Source: Pirellulaceae bacterium (GTDB lineage: Bacteria; Planctomycetota; Planctomycetia; Pirellulales; Pirellulaceae). From it: a DNA stretch of 7,085 nucleotides. Position numbers and translations under genes: made by a program. How positions within the stretch are numbered: position 1 is the first letter of the stretch; each line of letters starts with the position of its first letter. Where the stretch lies: assembly GCA_030744095.1 (NCBI GenBank), contig JASLRF010000354.1:1-7085 (forward strand), in the 5' to 3' direction. Shown in pieces: positions 1 through 7,047 of this stretch. Under the pieces are notes generated by a model. That model worked only from the letters and a program-made list of their open reading frames with translations. It was not told where the DNA came from and made no database searches.

Positions 1-1
1 A

Positions 2-742
2 CCAAGGAAACAAACCAGCTCGTCCGCCGAGTTCTGCGATGTAGACGAGCTGATCTCGTCCGATAAAGACTTCGCAGGGCCGGATCACGTCGGTCCAGAT
101 ATCTTGCAGCTCGCCGTCGCGATTGAACAATTGAATGCGGCTGTTTTCGCGATCCGCAACGTACAGGACGCCTCGGTCATCGACTCCCAGACCGTGGGGA
201 ATGCAAAACTGTCCCTCAGCAACGCCAGGCTCGCCCCACGACATCAACAGTTCGCCATCGGCCGAAAAGTGATGAATCCGTGCGTTACCGTATCCGTCCG
301 CCACGAAGATCTCGCCGTCCGACATTACGATGGCGTTGGTCGGCAAGTTGTAAGGTTCGGCACCGTGCGTAATCTTGCGATAGTCGAAGCCCTCGACTCC
401 AGTTGTCGACGGCTCGCCGCTGGGACCGATGGTGCGAAGCAGTTCCCCATCCGCGGTGAACTGTTGCACACGGTGCCCCAAGTCGTCGGTCAAATAGAGA
501 GTATCGTCGTTGGCGATCCAGATGCCGTGTGGTCGCACAAAAGATCCATCGCCCCAGGCATTCAAGAACTGACCGTCGCGGCTCAGTACCACGACAGGTG
601 GCCCGCCTCGATTGAAGACAAAGACACGATCGTGCGAATCGACCGCCACACCAACGGCCTCGACGATCGCCACATCACTGGGCAATTGAGTCCAATCAAT
701 CACGGGCTCGAAAAGCAATTCGCCTTCACCGACTGTCACCAT
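2..742 (-). CDS. Peptidyl-alpha-hydroxyglycine alpha-amidating lyase (PAL)-like NHL beta-propeller protein, 3' end cut by window edge
   Basis: The visible 247 residues form NHL-type propeller blades. Conserved landmarks of the PAL domain of peptidylglycine alpha-amidating monooxygenase occur in order: FNRGG (R45), RPHGI (H72), FVADGYGNARI (Y151), IPHGL (H183) and YVADRENSRIQLF (R198). By eye these match the rat PAL residues Arg533, His585, Tyr654, His690 and Arg706, i.e. the catalytic Arg/Tyr/Arg and two of three Zn ligands; the third His would lie past the window edge. The known family reaction cleaves a peptidyl-alpha-hydroxyglycine to amidated peptide plus glyoxylate; the bacterial substrate is unknown. 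The ATG at 742 is the first start after an in-frame TAA five codons upstream. There is no clear Shine-Dalgarno and no signal peptide, so a cytoplasmic location is inferred. It lies 71 bp downstream of the esterase gene and may be co-transcribed. Alternative: a generic NHL-repeat or SMP-30-like protein without lyase activity. Confidence 0.85.
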   Translation of the reverse strand, partial: MVTVGEGELLFEPVIDWTQLPSDVAIVEAVGVAVDSHDRVFVFNRGGPPVVVLSRDGQFLNAWGDGSFVRPHGIWIANDDTLYLTDDLGHRVQQFTADGELLRTIGPSGEPSTTGVEGFDYRKITHGAEPYNLPTNAIVMSDGEIFVADGYGNARIHHFSADGELLMSWGEPGVAEGQFCIPHGLGVDDRGVLYVADRENSRIQLFNRDGELQDIWTDVIRPCEVFIGRDQLVYIAELGGRAGLFPW

Positions 743-780
743 GTTCGTTGTTCCGTTTTAGGAGGCGTCAGTTGCGGTCT

Positions 781-827
781 ACAAGTTCTCAATGTATGAA
801 AATCAACAGGTTCTCAGCGGGTTGATT
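781..827 (-). promoter_or_regulatory. Short hairpin and 11-nt direct repeat at the esterase/PAL gene junction
   Basis: AATCAAC (801-807) and GTTGATT (821-827) form a 7-bp inverted repeat with a 13-nt loop that spans the esterase stop codon (814-816). On the minus strand it is followed by a short T run (GATTTTC). Overlapping it, ACAAGTTCTCA (781-791) and ACAGGTTCTCA (806-816) are a direct repeat with one mismatch and a 25-nt period. The hairpin could be a weak terminator or attenuator between two co-directional genes, or the repeats a regulator site. The stem is AT-rich and short, so function is doubtful. Confidence 0.25.
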
Positions 828-1722
828 GCCGTCCGACTAGTCGCTCCCGCACGAACGTGGTGGCTCGCCCAGAAACTTGAGGACCGGCTCCAGCGACAGC
901 GTGACTGGCACCCTGGATGATAACCAGTTCCGATGTGACACCCATGCTCTTCAGCCGCTCGTTCATATTGCGGGCATGTTCGATCGGCACGATGTTGTCT
1001 TTGTTGCCATGCACTTGCATGACCGGCGGATCATCTTTACTGGCGAAGCTGATCGGGGAAACGTCTCGCTTCGCTATGGCCTTCATCTCATCCGCCGGCG
1101 TGCCAGGCTCATAACCGAGCAATTGCCGATAGGCTGGATGCTTGTGTTCTATCTCGTCAAGTAGTGACCAGTCTGTGGGGCCGGCGAAACTGACCGCACA
1201 CGCCACGCGAGACGAGTGTTTTCTGACAGGATCGTTCGAGTCAGCATCAGCCGCGTCGTCGTGCAAGGCAACCCACAGTGTCAGATGTCCGCCAGCCGAT
1301 CCACCGGTGACCCCAAGTCGCTGCGGATCGATATTCCACTTCGCAGCGTTGTGTCGAACAAACTGAATCGCCCGCACGCAATCGTTGACCTGCGCCGGAT
1401 GAGGGGCGACGTCGGTAAAGCGATACTCGACAGAGACCACAGAAAGCCATCCTTCGCGAACAGCTTTCATGAGCCACATCGGAATACGGTTCTTTGATCC
1501 GGCCCGCCATCCACCTCCGTGAATGTAAATCATCGCCGGCATTGGCTGATTCGCTTTGGCCAGATAGACGTCCAGCTTCTGAGCCGCATGAGCGTCGTCA
1601 TAAGCGATGTCTTTGTGAATTGCGGAAACTGCCGGCGTCTGTGCAGGTGCGAAAGAAGAAACGGATGCGACGATGCACGCCGCGAAGATCAGAGGCATGT
1701 AAGAAACTCTCAATACACTCAT
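814..1722 (-). CDS. Secreted alpha/beta-hydrolase esterase (acetyl-xylan/feruloyl esterase-like, COG0657 type)
   Basis: This 302-residue protein starts with an export signal: hydrophobic residues ~8-25 and a probable cleavage after AQTPA (~residue 31). The hydrolase fold follows. HGGGW at 68-72 is the oxyanion-hole motif of the acetyl-esterase/hormone-sensitive-lipase-like group. GGSAGG (140-145) carries the nucleophile S142, and the rest of the triad is D242 (in HGNKDNIVP) and H274 (in GASHAV). Length and motif spacing are normal for bifunctional feruloyl/acetyl-xylan esterase relatives, so hydrolysis of acyl esters on carbohydrates outside the cytoplasm is the likely role; the true substrate cannot be read from sequence. 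The start is well supported: on the minus strand AAGGA (1728-1732) sits 5 nt before the ATG. The upstream gap contains a REP-like repeat, so transcription probably starts in 1723-1880, though I see no convincing promoter boxes. The PAL-like gene follows 71 bp downstream. Confidence 0.88.
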   Translation of the reverse strand: MSVLRVSYMPLIFAACIVASVSSFAPAQTPAVSAIHKDIAYDDAHAAQKLDVYLAKANQPMPAMIYIHGGGWRAGSKNRIPMWLMKAVREGWLSVVSVEYRFTDVAPHPAQVNDCVRAIQFVRHNAAKWNIDPQRLGVTGGSAGGHLTLWVALHDDAADADSNDPVRKHSSRVACAVSFAGPTDWSLLDEIEHKHPAYRQLLGYEPGTPADEMKAIAKRDVSPISFASKDDPPVMQVHGNKDNIVPIEHARNMNERLKSMGVTSELVIIQGASHAVAGAGPQVSGRATTFVRERLVGRQSTR

Positions 1723-1727
1723 CGTTT

Positions 1728-1732
1728 TCCTT
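1728..1732 (-). promoter_or_regulatory. Ribosome binding site of the esterase gene
   Basis: On the minus strand AAGGA stands 5 nt before the ATG at 1722. It is the clearest Shine-Dalgarno in the window and fixes the start that keeps the whole signal peptide. Confidence 0.6.
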
Positions 1733-1845
1733 TCATTGTTTTTCCTGCCTGCGACGTAGAGCCAACCGAGCTAAACGATCTCAACCTGCACCAGTGTATC
1801 CCTCGGGGCTCGGTGAGGTCCAGCAAAAAGTCATTGTTCGGGGAG

Positions 1846-1991
1846 AGGCTGTGAATTCATCTAACTCTGTATTGTCACCATAGTAGTAGGCACACTCCGT
1901 GTGCTGTGACCTTTCCAAGACCACACGTTTTGAACAAGGGGCTGGCGGACGACACACGGAGTGTGCCTGCTACTTTATAGAGTCACAGCCT
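1846..1991. repeat. REP-doublet (REPIN-like) nested inverted repeat with GTAG heads
   Basis: On the plus strand at 1883-1903, GTAG-TAG is followed by the small palindrome GCACAC-TCC-GTGTGC (1890-1904). On the minus strand at 1973-1953, GTAG-CAG is followed by GCACAC-TCC-GTGTG. The two units match at 20 of 21 positions and face each other across a 49-nt spacer (1904-1952). A further perfect 9-bp inverted repeat brackets them: AGGCTGTGA (1846-1854) and TCACAGCCT (1983-1991). A third GCTGTGAC copy lies at 1903-1910. A GTAG tetranucleotide 5' of a short hairpin, arranged as an inverted pair, is the known layout of REP/REPIN elements moved by RAYT (IS200/IS605-like Y1) transposases. No transposase gene lies in this window. 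The element might also serve as a 3' processing or termination structure for the PEPCK transcript. Confidence 0.65.
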
Positions 1992-2022
1992 GCGGAGCGA
2001 ACAACGACGATGGATCGGGTGG

Positions 2023-5000
2023 TCACATTGGATCCGCGCCCAGCGTGCCGACAAGCGAGTTGACGTACTGATCGGATTGGGCGGCGATCAGTTGTGCCTT
2101 GGCATAGCGCTGTCGCTTTTCAAGGTCAAGTCGTTGCACGACATCCTCGCGACCGGGACGTGACTTGTTGGCTTCAAGATACTCGACGTGGCGCTGCCAG
2201 AGTGCGACATCGCGTTCTTGTTTGATGACTAGTCGTTCGTGATACCAATCGCTCGACAAGAGATAGTTTCGCGTGAACATGTTACGGAGTTGTTCATCCG
2301 AGATCTTCATACCTTCGAATTCACCGTTGGCCATAATGTGGATCAAAGCTCGAAGCGGCGGGCAGGCTTCATCGACGGAACCGTCGTCGAGATAAGCCTG
2401 GGCAACTTGCTGATGCGCCTCGGTGACATACTTGATGCCGTCGGCGAAGGCATCGGCATCTTGTGTTTCGGGGCGAAGCAGATGCTGGTCGAAGACTTTA
2501 GTTGGATTGTCAAATACCCGTCCAAAGAAGCGTCTGACGAAACGGTGGTTGATCCGATAGCCGAGACGACTGGCTAGGATTGTCTCGCCGTTATATTGAT
2601 AGTCCTCCAATCGCTCCAGAAGGCCTTGCTCAATCAAGAATCGCGGATCGCGTTCTTCCGCCGACAAGCGACACCAAATCTCCGGAACCAACAGGCTGAT
2701 GTCGTGATCGACCTGCATGTTCGGGCCGATGTGCCCGGCTGCCGACGAGAATCCGCCCAGCCCGGTGAGAATGAAGCTGACCAGGGCACTATTCAGGTCC
2801 GCGGAAAAACGTAGCGCGTTGAAGGGACCTTTGGTTAATGCGCCTTCGCTACCGAAACCTGTCGTCGAAGGGCTCTTGCCAGTGAGTGAACAGATGAAAT
2901 CCATGAACAGCTCTGGAAGTTCCTGGTAGTGAATTGGGTTGTAGACCGCCAGGCCGCGAATGCCGTTGGCGCGATCGGCCGCGTTGTTACGGCGACCGAA
3001 CAGGACGGCATTGACGGGCACATGGAGCGGTTGATCTACCGCGATGCCGCGCCACAGTCGCATCCCGCGCCGAGCGACATACCGATCGAACGGTCGCGTC
3101 AGATCGGGGCGGTTTTGCAGATATCGAGGATTTTTTGAGAAACGTCCGTCTATGTCGCGGGGAATCGCCGAGCACACAACATACTGTTCATCGGATTGCT
3201 GGAAAGATCGCAACAGCTCCTGCATCGGCGCGCTGAAGGCATCGAAGTCGACTACGTACCTGGTCATCTGATCTACGTCATCGCGTGAGAGCGGTTCGTA
3301 GTTCGACAGGAAATTGTCCGAGCGCGTCAGGTCTGCTTCGGTCTGTTTATCGAGGCCTCGATGGATCGCATCGTCCGGTCGTTGAAATAGCCGATATTCG
3401 CAGTTCTCAACGAACTTCACACTGGTTGCGCCTTCAAACTCGTTCGTTGGCAATTGGTCGATCTGCGTTGTTGGAACGACGACTGAGGCACTGATGTCAT
3501 CCTCGGTCTGGATCTTTGACGCCGCCGCGAAATCCTGCCGTACCTTGAAGGTTCGCCACGACTGTCGTTTCTGCAAACCGACTCGAAGGTAAGTGCCGAC
3601 CAGTGTGCGTTCACGGAATTTTATCTCGTGCCCCGGTTCGCCATTTACAATGTCGACGTGGAAATACTCACGCCAAGCGACGTCCCATCCTGGGCGTTGA
3701 AAACGCTTGATGATCAAAACGATCGCGTAGATGTGGTTGGGGATCGAAGCCAGCCACTCGTTGTATTCGTCCGTGTAGTCTGGAGACGGAGAAAGCAACT
3801 TGATCACACTCCCCAGCGAGCGACGTGGTGAGAGGATCGGCCGGCTTGGATGAGTTGCATAGTCGGGGTTGACGCTCGATTCCTCATTCCAACGTGATTG
3901 ATATTCCTTCGAAAAGATTTCATCGACGCGATCGAGGTCGTTCTCCAGATCGGCAACAAAGATTGGGCCGTAAAGCATATAGTCGACAAGCGACTTGCTG
4001 ATTTCGCTTTTTCCACCACCAGATACCGTGCATGGTTTATGACAGAACACGCCTTCACCAACGGTGCCGATCAGTCGCCAAGAGGGGGCCGCTGGGTGCT
4101 TTTCCAGACGCAGCTTGTAACCGGATGGAGCCATGTAGACCTGCCCTGGCAAGAGCGGGATGGACTCGGTCTTATTGTTGCGTTCCCATTCGATCTGCTG
4201 GCGTTGGACACTCGCCAGCGCATTCTCCGGGATATAGATCAACTCTGGAAAATGAGGGTCGACGGCGTAGCCTTCGAGTTTTACGTCAATTTCATTCCCA
4301 AAATCGCGAACAACGTCCGCGAAAGTGCGATTGTTATATCGCTTACTATCGGCCTGGAATTCTTCGCCGAGATTGTAGCTTTGAAAAGCGATCGCGCCAC
4401 CAGCGTGTTCTTCTTCAACGTTGCCAAACAGATTGGCCGCATAACTGATCTGCGTCTTTACTTCCTTCTTGCAGTACCCGAAGTAATTATCCGCGATCAT
4501 CGTCACCATGACGCCTTCAGCCGTGCGGCAGGTCAATTTGAACGCGCTGCCGTTGTTGTACCGTTCGGACTCGTCCTTCCAGCACATTCCATCGCGCCGT
4601 TGTTGGGCCGTCGCATTGTCAAAGTCAGGCAACCCAACTTCTCGCTTCGTCACTTTTGTCAAATGCGGCGCGAGAATGACGCAACCCGTGTGGCCCGTCC
4701 AATGTTCGATGTCGAGTCCGGCATCGTTTTCAGGCAAGAAGGGGTCGCCTGCGTTACCGAAGATTGATTCGACAAAGTCGAGGTTCGAGACAAAACTTCC
4801 CGGGGCAAAGAAACGCACTTCCATTGTCTTGCGCTTCGTTACACCAGGCACTTCGGGACAGACGAGCGGCCGGATCAGGAGCGACGTGAACGCACGAGCT
4901 GGATCCTCTTTATTCGATGTGAACGGCAGCAGCTGCATGTCGTCGGGCGGCGATAAGGCACGCCTGAACAACTCGGCGAAAACGCCTTTCGGAACCGAAT

Positions 5001-5481
5001 ACTTATCTCCTGCAAGGGGCAATCCGCCTTCACAGACATGAAACGTACCGATCGTCGTGCGTCGATCGTTGATCGGATTGTGCAAGACGCCATTCTTCAC
5101 ACGGTACGACGTCACCAGCGCGTTGGAGAAGGTCGCGCCATCCACAGGCAATGACAATTCGCGACCGATGCCATGGCGGTCCAAGACAAAAGTCTGTCCC
5201 GGCAGTCGCAGCTCGAAGTCCAGATCCAGGTCCGCAAAATGTGTTTGCAGAAACGCCTCGATCCGAGCGTCGACGGGACAGCGTTCACCCTGTAGCTGGC
5301 GAGCTTGTTCGCGATAGCGGTCCAGAAATCCGCGAGCGACCTGAACGAACTCTGCTTCACCCTCCTCCAAGACGCCTGGCCAGCCGTTGGCGATCAATTG
5401 AAGGTTGATGTATCTAAGGAGTCGGTCTCGCTGACCGGCTTCGTGATGCGACGCGATCCCCAACGACTGTTTCAGGTCCAT
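2023..5481 (-). CDS. PPi-dependent phosphoenolpyruvate carboxykinase (PEP carboxytransphosphorylase type)
   Basis: This 1152-residue, probably cytosolic protein matches the unusual ~130-kDa size of the PPi-type PEPCKs of Entamoeba and Propionibacterium (reaction: oxaloacetate + PPi to PEP + Pi + CO2, reversible). It shows PEPCK-superfamily landmarks in the GTP-enzyme order. NYFGYCKK (K338/K339) followed 20 residues later by H359 mirrors Mn ligands K244/H264 of the rat GTP enzyme. [11 protein letters not shown] (K491) replaces the kinase-1 loop PSACGKTN, and D511 follows 20 residues later (K290/D311 are 21 apart). NPR (R786) resembles NSR405, VLFGRR (826-831) resembles IIFGGRR, and GFG (875-877) resembles GFGEN. 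The H359-K491 spacing is ~106 residues longer than in GTP enzymes, and the loop cysteine is absent. There is no signal peptide or TM segment, and the C-terminal ~130 residues are charged and helical. The ATG at 5481 has a weak GAGAG site; the gene follows the MFS gene by 20 bp, suggesting co-transcription. Motif matching was by eye. Confidence 0.8.
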   Translation of the reverse strand: MDLKQSLGIASHHEAGQRDRLLRYINLQLIANGWPGVLEEGEAEFVQVARGFLDRYREQARQLQGERCPVDARIEAFLQTHFADLDLDFELRLPGQTFVLDRHGIGRELSLPVDGATFSNALVTSYRVKNGVLHNPINDRRTTIGTFHVCEGGLPLAGDKYSVPKGVFAELFRRALSPPDDMQLLPFTSNKEDPARAFTSLLIRPLVCPEVPGVTKRKTMEVRFFAPGSFVSNLDFVESIFGNAGDPFLPENDAGLDIEHWTGHTGCVILAPHLTKVTKREVGLPDFDNATAQQRRDGMCWKDESERYNNGSAFKLTCRTAEGVMVTMIADNYFGYCKKEVKTQISYAANLFGNVEEEHAGGAIAFQSYNLGEEFQADSKRYNNRTFADVVRDFGNEIDVKLEGYAVDPHFPELIYIPENALASVQRQQIEWERNNKTESIPLLPGQVYMAPSGYKLRLEKHPAAPSWRLIGTVGEGVFCHKPCTVSGGGKSEISKSLVDYMLYGPIFVADLENDLDRVDEIFSKEYQSRWNEESSVNPDYATHPSRPILSPRRSLGSVIKLLSPSPDYTDEYNEWLASIPNHIYAIVLIIKRFQRPGWDVAWREYFHVDIVNGEPGHEIKFRERTLVGTYLRVGLQKRQSWRTFKVRQDFAAASKIQTEDDISASVVVPTTQIDQLPTNEFEGATSVKFVENCEYRLFQRPDDAIHRGLDKQTEADLTRSDNFLSNYEPLSRDDVDQMTRYVVDFDAFSAPMQELLRSFQQSDEQYVVCSAIPRDIDGRFSKNPRYLQNRPDLTRPFDRYVARRGMRLWRGIAVDQPLHVPVNAVLFGRRNNAADRANGIRGLAVYNPIHYQELPELFMDFICSLTGKSPSTTGFGSEGALTKGPFNALRFSADLNSALVSFILTGLGGFSSAAGHIGPNMQVDHDISLLVPEIWCRLSAEERDPRFLIEQGLLERLEDYQYNGETILASRLGYRINHRFVRRFFGRVFDNPTKVFDQHLLRPETQDADAFADGIKYVTEAHQQVAQAYLDDGSVDEACPPLRALIHIMANGEFEGMKISDEQLRNMFTRNYLLSSDWYHERLVIKQERDVALWQRHVEYLEANKSRPGREDVVQRLDLEKRQRYAKAQLIAAQSDQYVNSLVGTLGADPM

Positions 5482-5501
5482 AGCTATCTCTCAACACACA
5501 G

Positions 5502-6866
5502 TTATTCATGTTCCGGTGCGGGGGTATGTGAACCGAACCACCGTAGCGCTATTGCTGCCAGTACACCGCATACGGATAGTACCATGAGAATCCAGAAAAT
5601 CTGATGATATCCAACCAATACATCGCCGCTGTTCCGCGCCTCGCGGATCAGCCATCCGGTCAGGGGCCCCATAAAGATCTCGGGTGTAAAACCCACGAAA
5701 GAGATGATGCCGACGGCCGTACCGGTCAGCTCGCGCGGCGTTCCCGATTCTTCAAGCAGCGCGAAGTAAATGCCCCGCAAGGCAAAGAAGCCCAGGCAAC
5801 TGACAGCCATGTTTGCAGTCAATAGCCACACGAGTTCCGAGCTCGGCATGACAAAAAGGAACGCCGCGTATGCGGCGATCACCAGCCCAAAGCAGATCTG
5901 GATGGTGGTTCGCACTCCAAGATACTTGTCGGCAATCCACCCAGCGCCTAGCGCGGCTCCAACTCGAATAAAGCTGATGTTCGCAATCAATTTGGCGGAC
6001 GCCGTCCGTGTCAGACCGTAGGCATCCTCGGCGTATAGACCATAGTTATCTATCATCTTGAACGCACTGTAGGCGGCAATGATGACCACCGCCTGCAGCC
6101 AGATCGCTGGTGATCGCAGCACACGTACAAGGCGGAAGAGGACACTCATTTTTCCAGTTTGTTCTTTGTTCGTTTCGGAAGTGGTGACGGACCTCAGGTC
6201 GGGTACAAAATACCAGACGCAGGTCGCCGCGAACAAACAGTACGTGCCGTACGAGTAAACAAGCTTCTTCACGGCCGCTGTTTCGAGAGCTGGATCAATC
6301 GGCTCGACGTCGCCAACCATCGCCGAGAACGCGTAAGCGGCGACTAGAGCGATCAATGCTGACGCCAGCCCTCGCCCACCATCGAGGATGCCAAATGCTC
6401 TACCCTGCTTATCTTCGCCGGCCAACTCCCGAGTGGCGCGGATCAGTGGAGCCCAGAAAGCTAAGATCGTCGACACGCCCCAAAAACCAAACAGAATGCG
6501 CAGGCCGTTGAAACTGGGAATTGTCGCCATATACAGGCTACCCAGTGCCGTAACGACCAACGAAGCGGACAACAGCTTTCTCGGCGAAAAACGATCGGCC
6601 AACGGCCCTCCCAAGAAGTAGCAGGCCGTTGCCAGGACGCCGTAGATGGCACCGAGGCTGCCTAGCTGAAACTCGTCGATGCCATAAGTCGAGAGCAGGG
6701 AAGACTTGAAATACCGACCCAAGTGGAAAGCCGGAAGGAACACCGTCTCACCCGCCAAGATCAAGCTCAGCATCGTGAGAGCCCGATAGCAACGTTGTTT
6801 CAGTGGTATATTAACGGGACGACTCCGACGTAGAGTAGGCGCGGTCGCGTCGATGAGCTTCTTCAA
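5502..6866 (-). CDS. Major facilitator superfamily transporter (sugar/organic-anion type, substrate unknown)
   Basis: This 454-residue inner-membrane protein has about twelve hydrophobic segments (roughly 28-48, 67-88, 96-115, 121-142, 159-183, 203-222, then 253-272, 290-312, 319-339, 344-368, 380-404 and 421-442), with a hydrophilic central loop at ~223-250. The MFS motif A is GGPLADRFSPRK (86-97), with its second-half counterpart GWIADKYLGVRT (309-320). The charged RELAG...GILDGGRGL segment (146-167) recalls YihN/GlpT-like carriers, so an organic anion or sugar derivative is a guess. The only in-frame start upstream of TM1 is TTG at 6866, directly after an in-frame TAG (6869-6867). The first ATG (6773, residue 32) would cut the positive N-terminus and part of TM1. 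A possible AGGA lies 14 nt before the TTG, too far to be ideal; translation may instead be coupled to the upstream reading frame. The PEPCK gene starts 20 bp downstream. Confidence 0.85.
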   Translation of the reverse strand: MKKLIDATAPTLRRSRPVNIPLKQRCYRALTMLSLILAGETVFLPAFHLGRYFKSSLLSTYGIDEFQLGSLGAIYGVLATACYFLGGPLADRFSPRKLLSASLVVTALGSLYMATIPSFNGLRILFGFWGVSTILAFWAPLIRATRELAGEDKQGRAFGILDGGRGLASALIALVAAYAFSAMVGDVEPIDPALETAAVKKLVYSYGTYCLFAATCVWYFVPDLRSVTTSETNKEQTGKMSVLFRLVRVLRSPAIWLQAVVIIAAYSAFKMIDNYGLYAEDAYGLTRTASAKLIANISFIRVGAALGAGWIADKYLGVRTTIQICFGLVIAAYAAFLFVMPSSELVWLLTANMAVSCLGFFALRGIYFALLEESGTPRELTGTAVGIISFVGFTPEIFMGPLTGWLIREARNSGDVLVGYHQIFWILMVLSVCGVLAAIALRWFGSHTPAPEHE

Positions 6867-7047
6867 CTACCAACTGCCGGTCCTGAATGGCGATGCAGGG
6901 ATGCCTTCCTTGTTATAGAGATTCGCGCCGACCGGATTCATGGTCGCCAAAAACTGATGCCAGTTTCACATCGGCCCGCACCGTGGTGACCAGGCAAACC
7001 AGAGCAAAAGGGACGAACAAGAAGACCGGGCGGTTTCGGAGTGTCAT
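6867..7047 (-). pseudogene. Sialate O-acetylesterase relic: both ends kept, catalytic middle deleted, frameshifted join
   Basis: The ATG at 7047, preceded by a GAAGAAG stretch (7060-7054), begins a clear signal peptide: MTLRNRP, a hydrophobic core, and cleavage at VRA-DV. It continues into ADVKLASVFGDH, the usual mature N-terminus of sialate O-acetylesterases (family form ...SVFGDHMVLQ). After H36 the frame runs into unrelated residues and stops at TAA (6913-6915). Shifted by one base, from 6941, the sequence reads MNPVGANLYNKEGIPASP then FRTGSW and TAG (6869-6867), the typical C-terminus of the same family. The family is normally about 450-550 residues, so ~1.3-1.4 kb appears lost with the join near 6939-6942 (CATG). 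The full-length enzyme removes O-acetyl groups from sugars in the periplasm; this remnant cannot, as all SGNH catalytic blocks are missing. It sits directly upstream of the MFS gene. As an alternative, the 44-residue exported peptide (7047-6913) may still be made. Family recognition is from memory of its termini. Confidence 0.75.

Larger units (their letters stand above)
1723..2022. other. 300-bp intergenic region between the PEPCK and esterase genes
   Basis: No plausible gene is seen on either strand. The part nearest the esterase (1723-1845) should hold its promoter and 5' leader; apart from the ribosome binding site at 1728-1732 I find no good -35/-10 pair. The part nearest the PEPCK stop (1846-1991) is taken up by nested inverted repeats, listed separately. 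No classic GC-stem plus T-tract terminator is visible behind the PEPCK gene, so the repeat is the only structure that could act as its 3' end. Confidence 0.6.

Noticed and set aside
104..799. 231-codon plus-strand open frame
   Set aside because: It is antisense to the PAL-like gene, which carries recognisable catalytic motifs and is open to the window edge.
1494..1883. 129-codon plus-strand open frame reaching into the intergenic region
   Set aside because: It mostly overlaps the esterase signal-peptide region in antisense, with an Arg/Cys/Ser-rich composition typical of a shadow frame; it ends inside the repeat.
1846..1991. CRISPR array or IS terminal repeats
   Set aside because: There are only two palindromic units, inverted rather than direct, with no repeat-spacer series and no transposase; REP doublet fits better.
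3898..4767. 289-codon plus-strand open frame
   Set aside because: It lies entirely opposite the PEPCK gene, whose conserved motifs explain the sequence; the plus-strand translation shows no family motif.
4508..5041. 177-codon plus-strand open frame
   Set aside because: It is a Ser/Arg-rich, low-information antisense shadow of the PEPCK gene.
2023..5481. GTP- or ATP-type PEPCK annotation
   Set aside because: The protein is about twice the length of those enzymes, and its kinase loop lacks the ACGKT signature.
6771..6773. ATG at residue 32 as the transporter start
   Set aside because: It would remove the basic N-terminus and part of the first membrane segment; the in-frame TTG at 6866 gives a complete MFS topology, although the choice is not proven.
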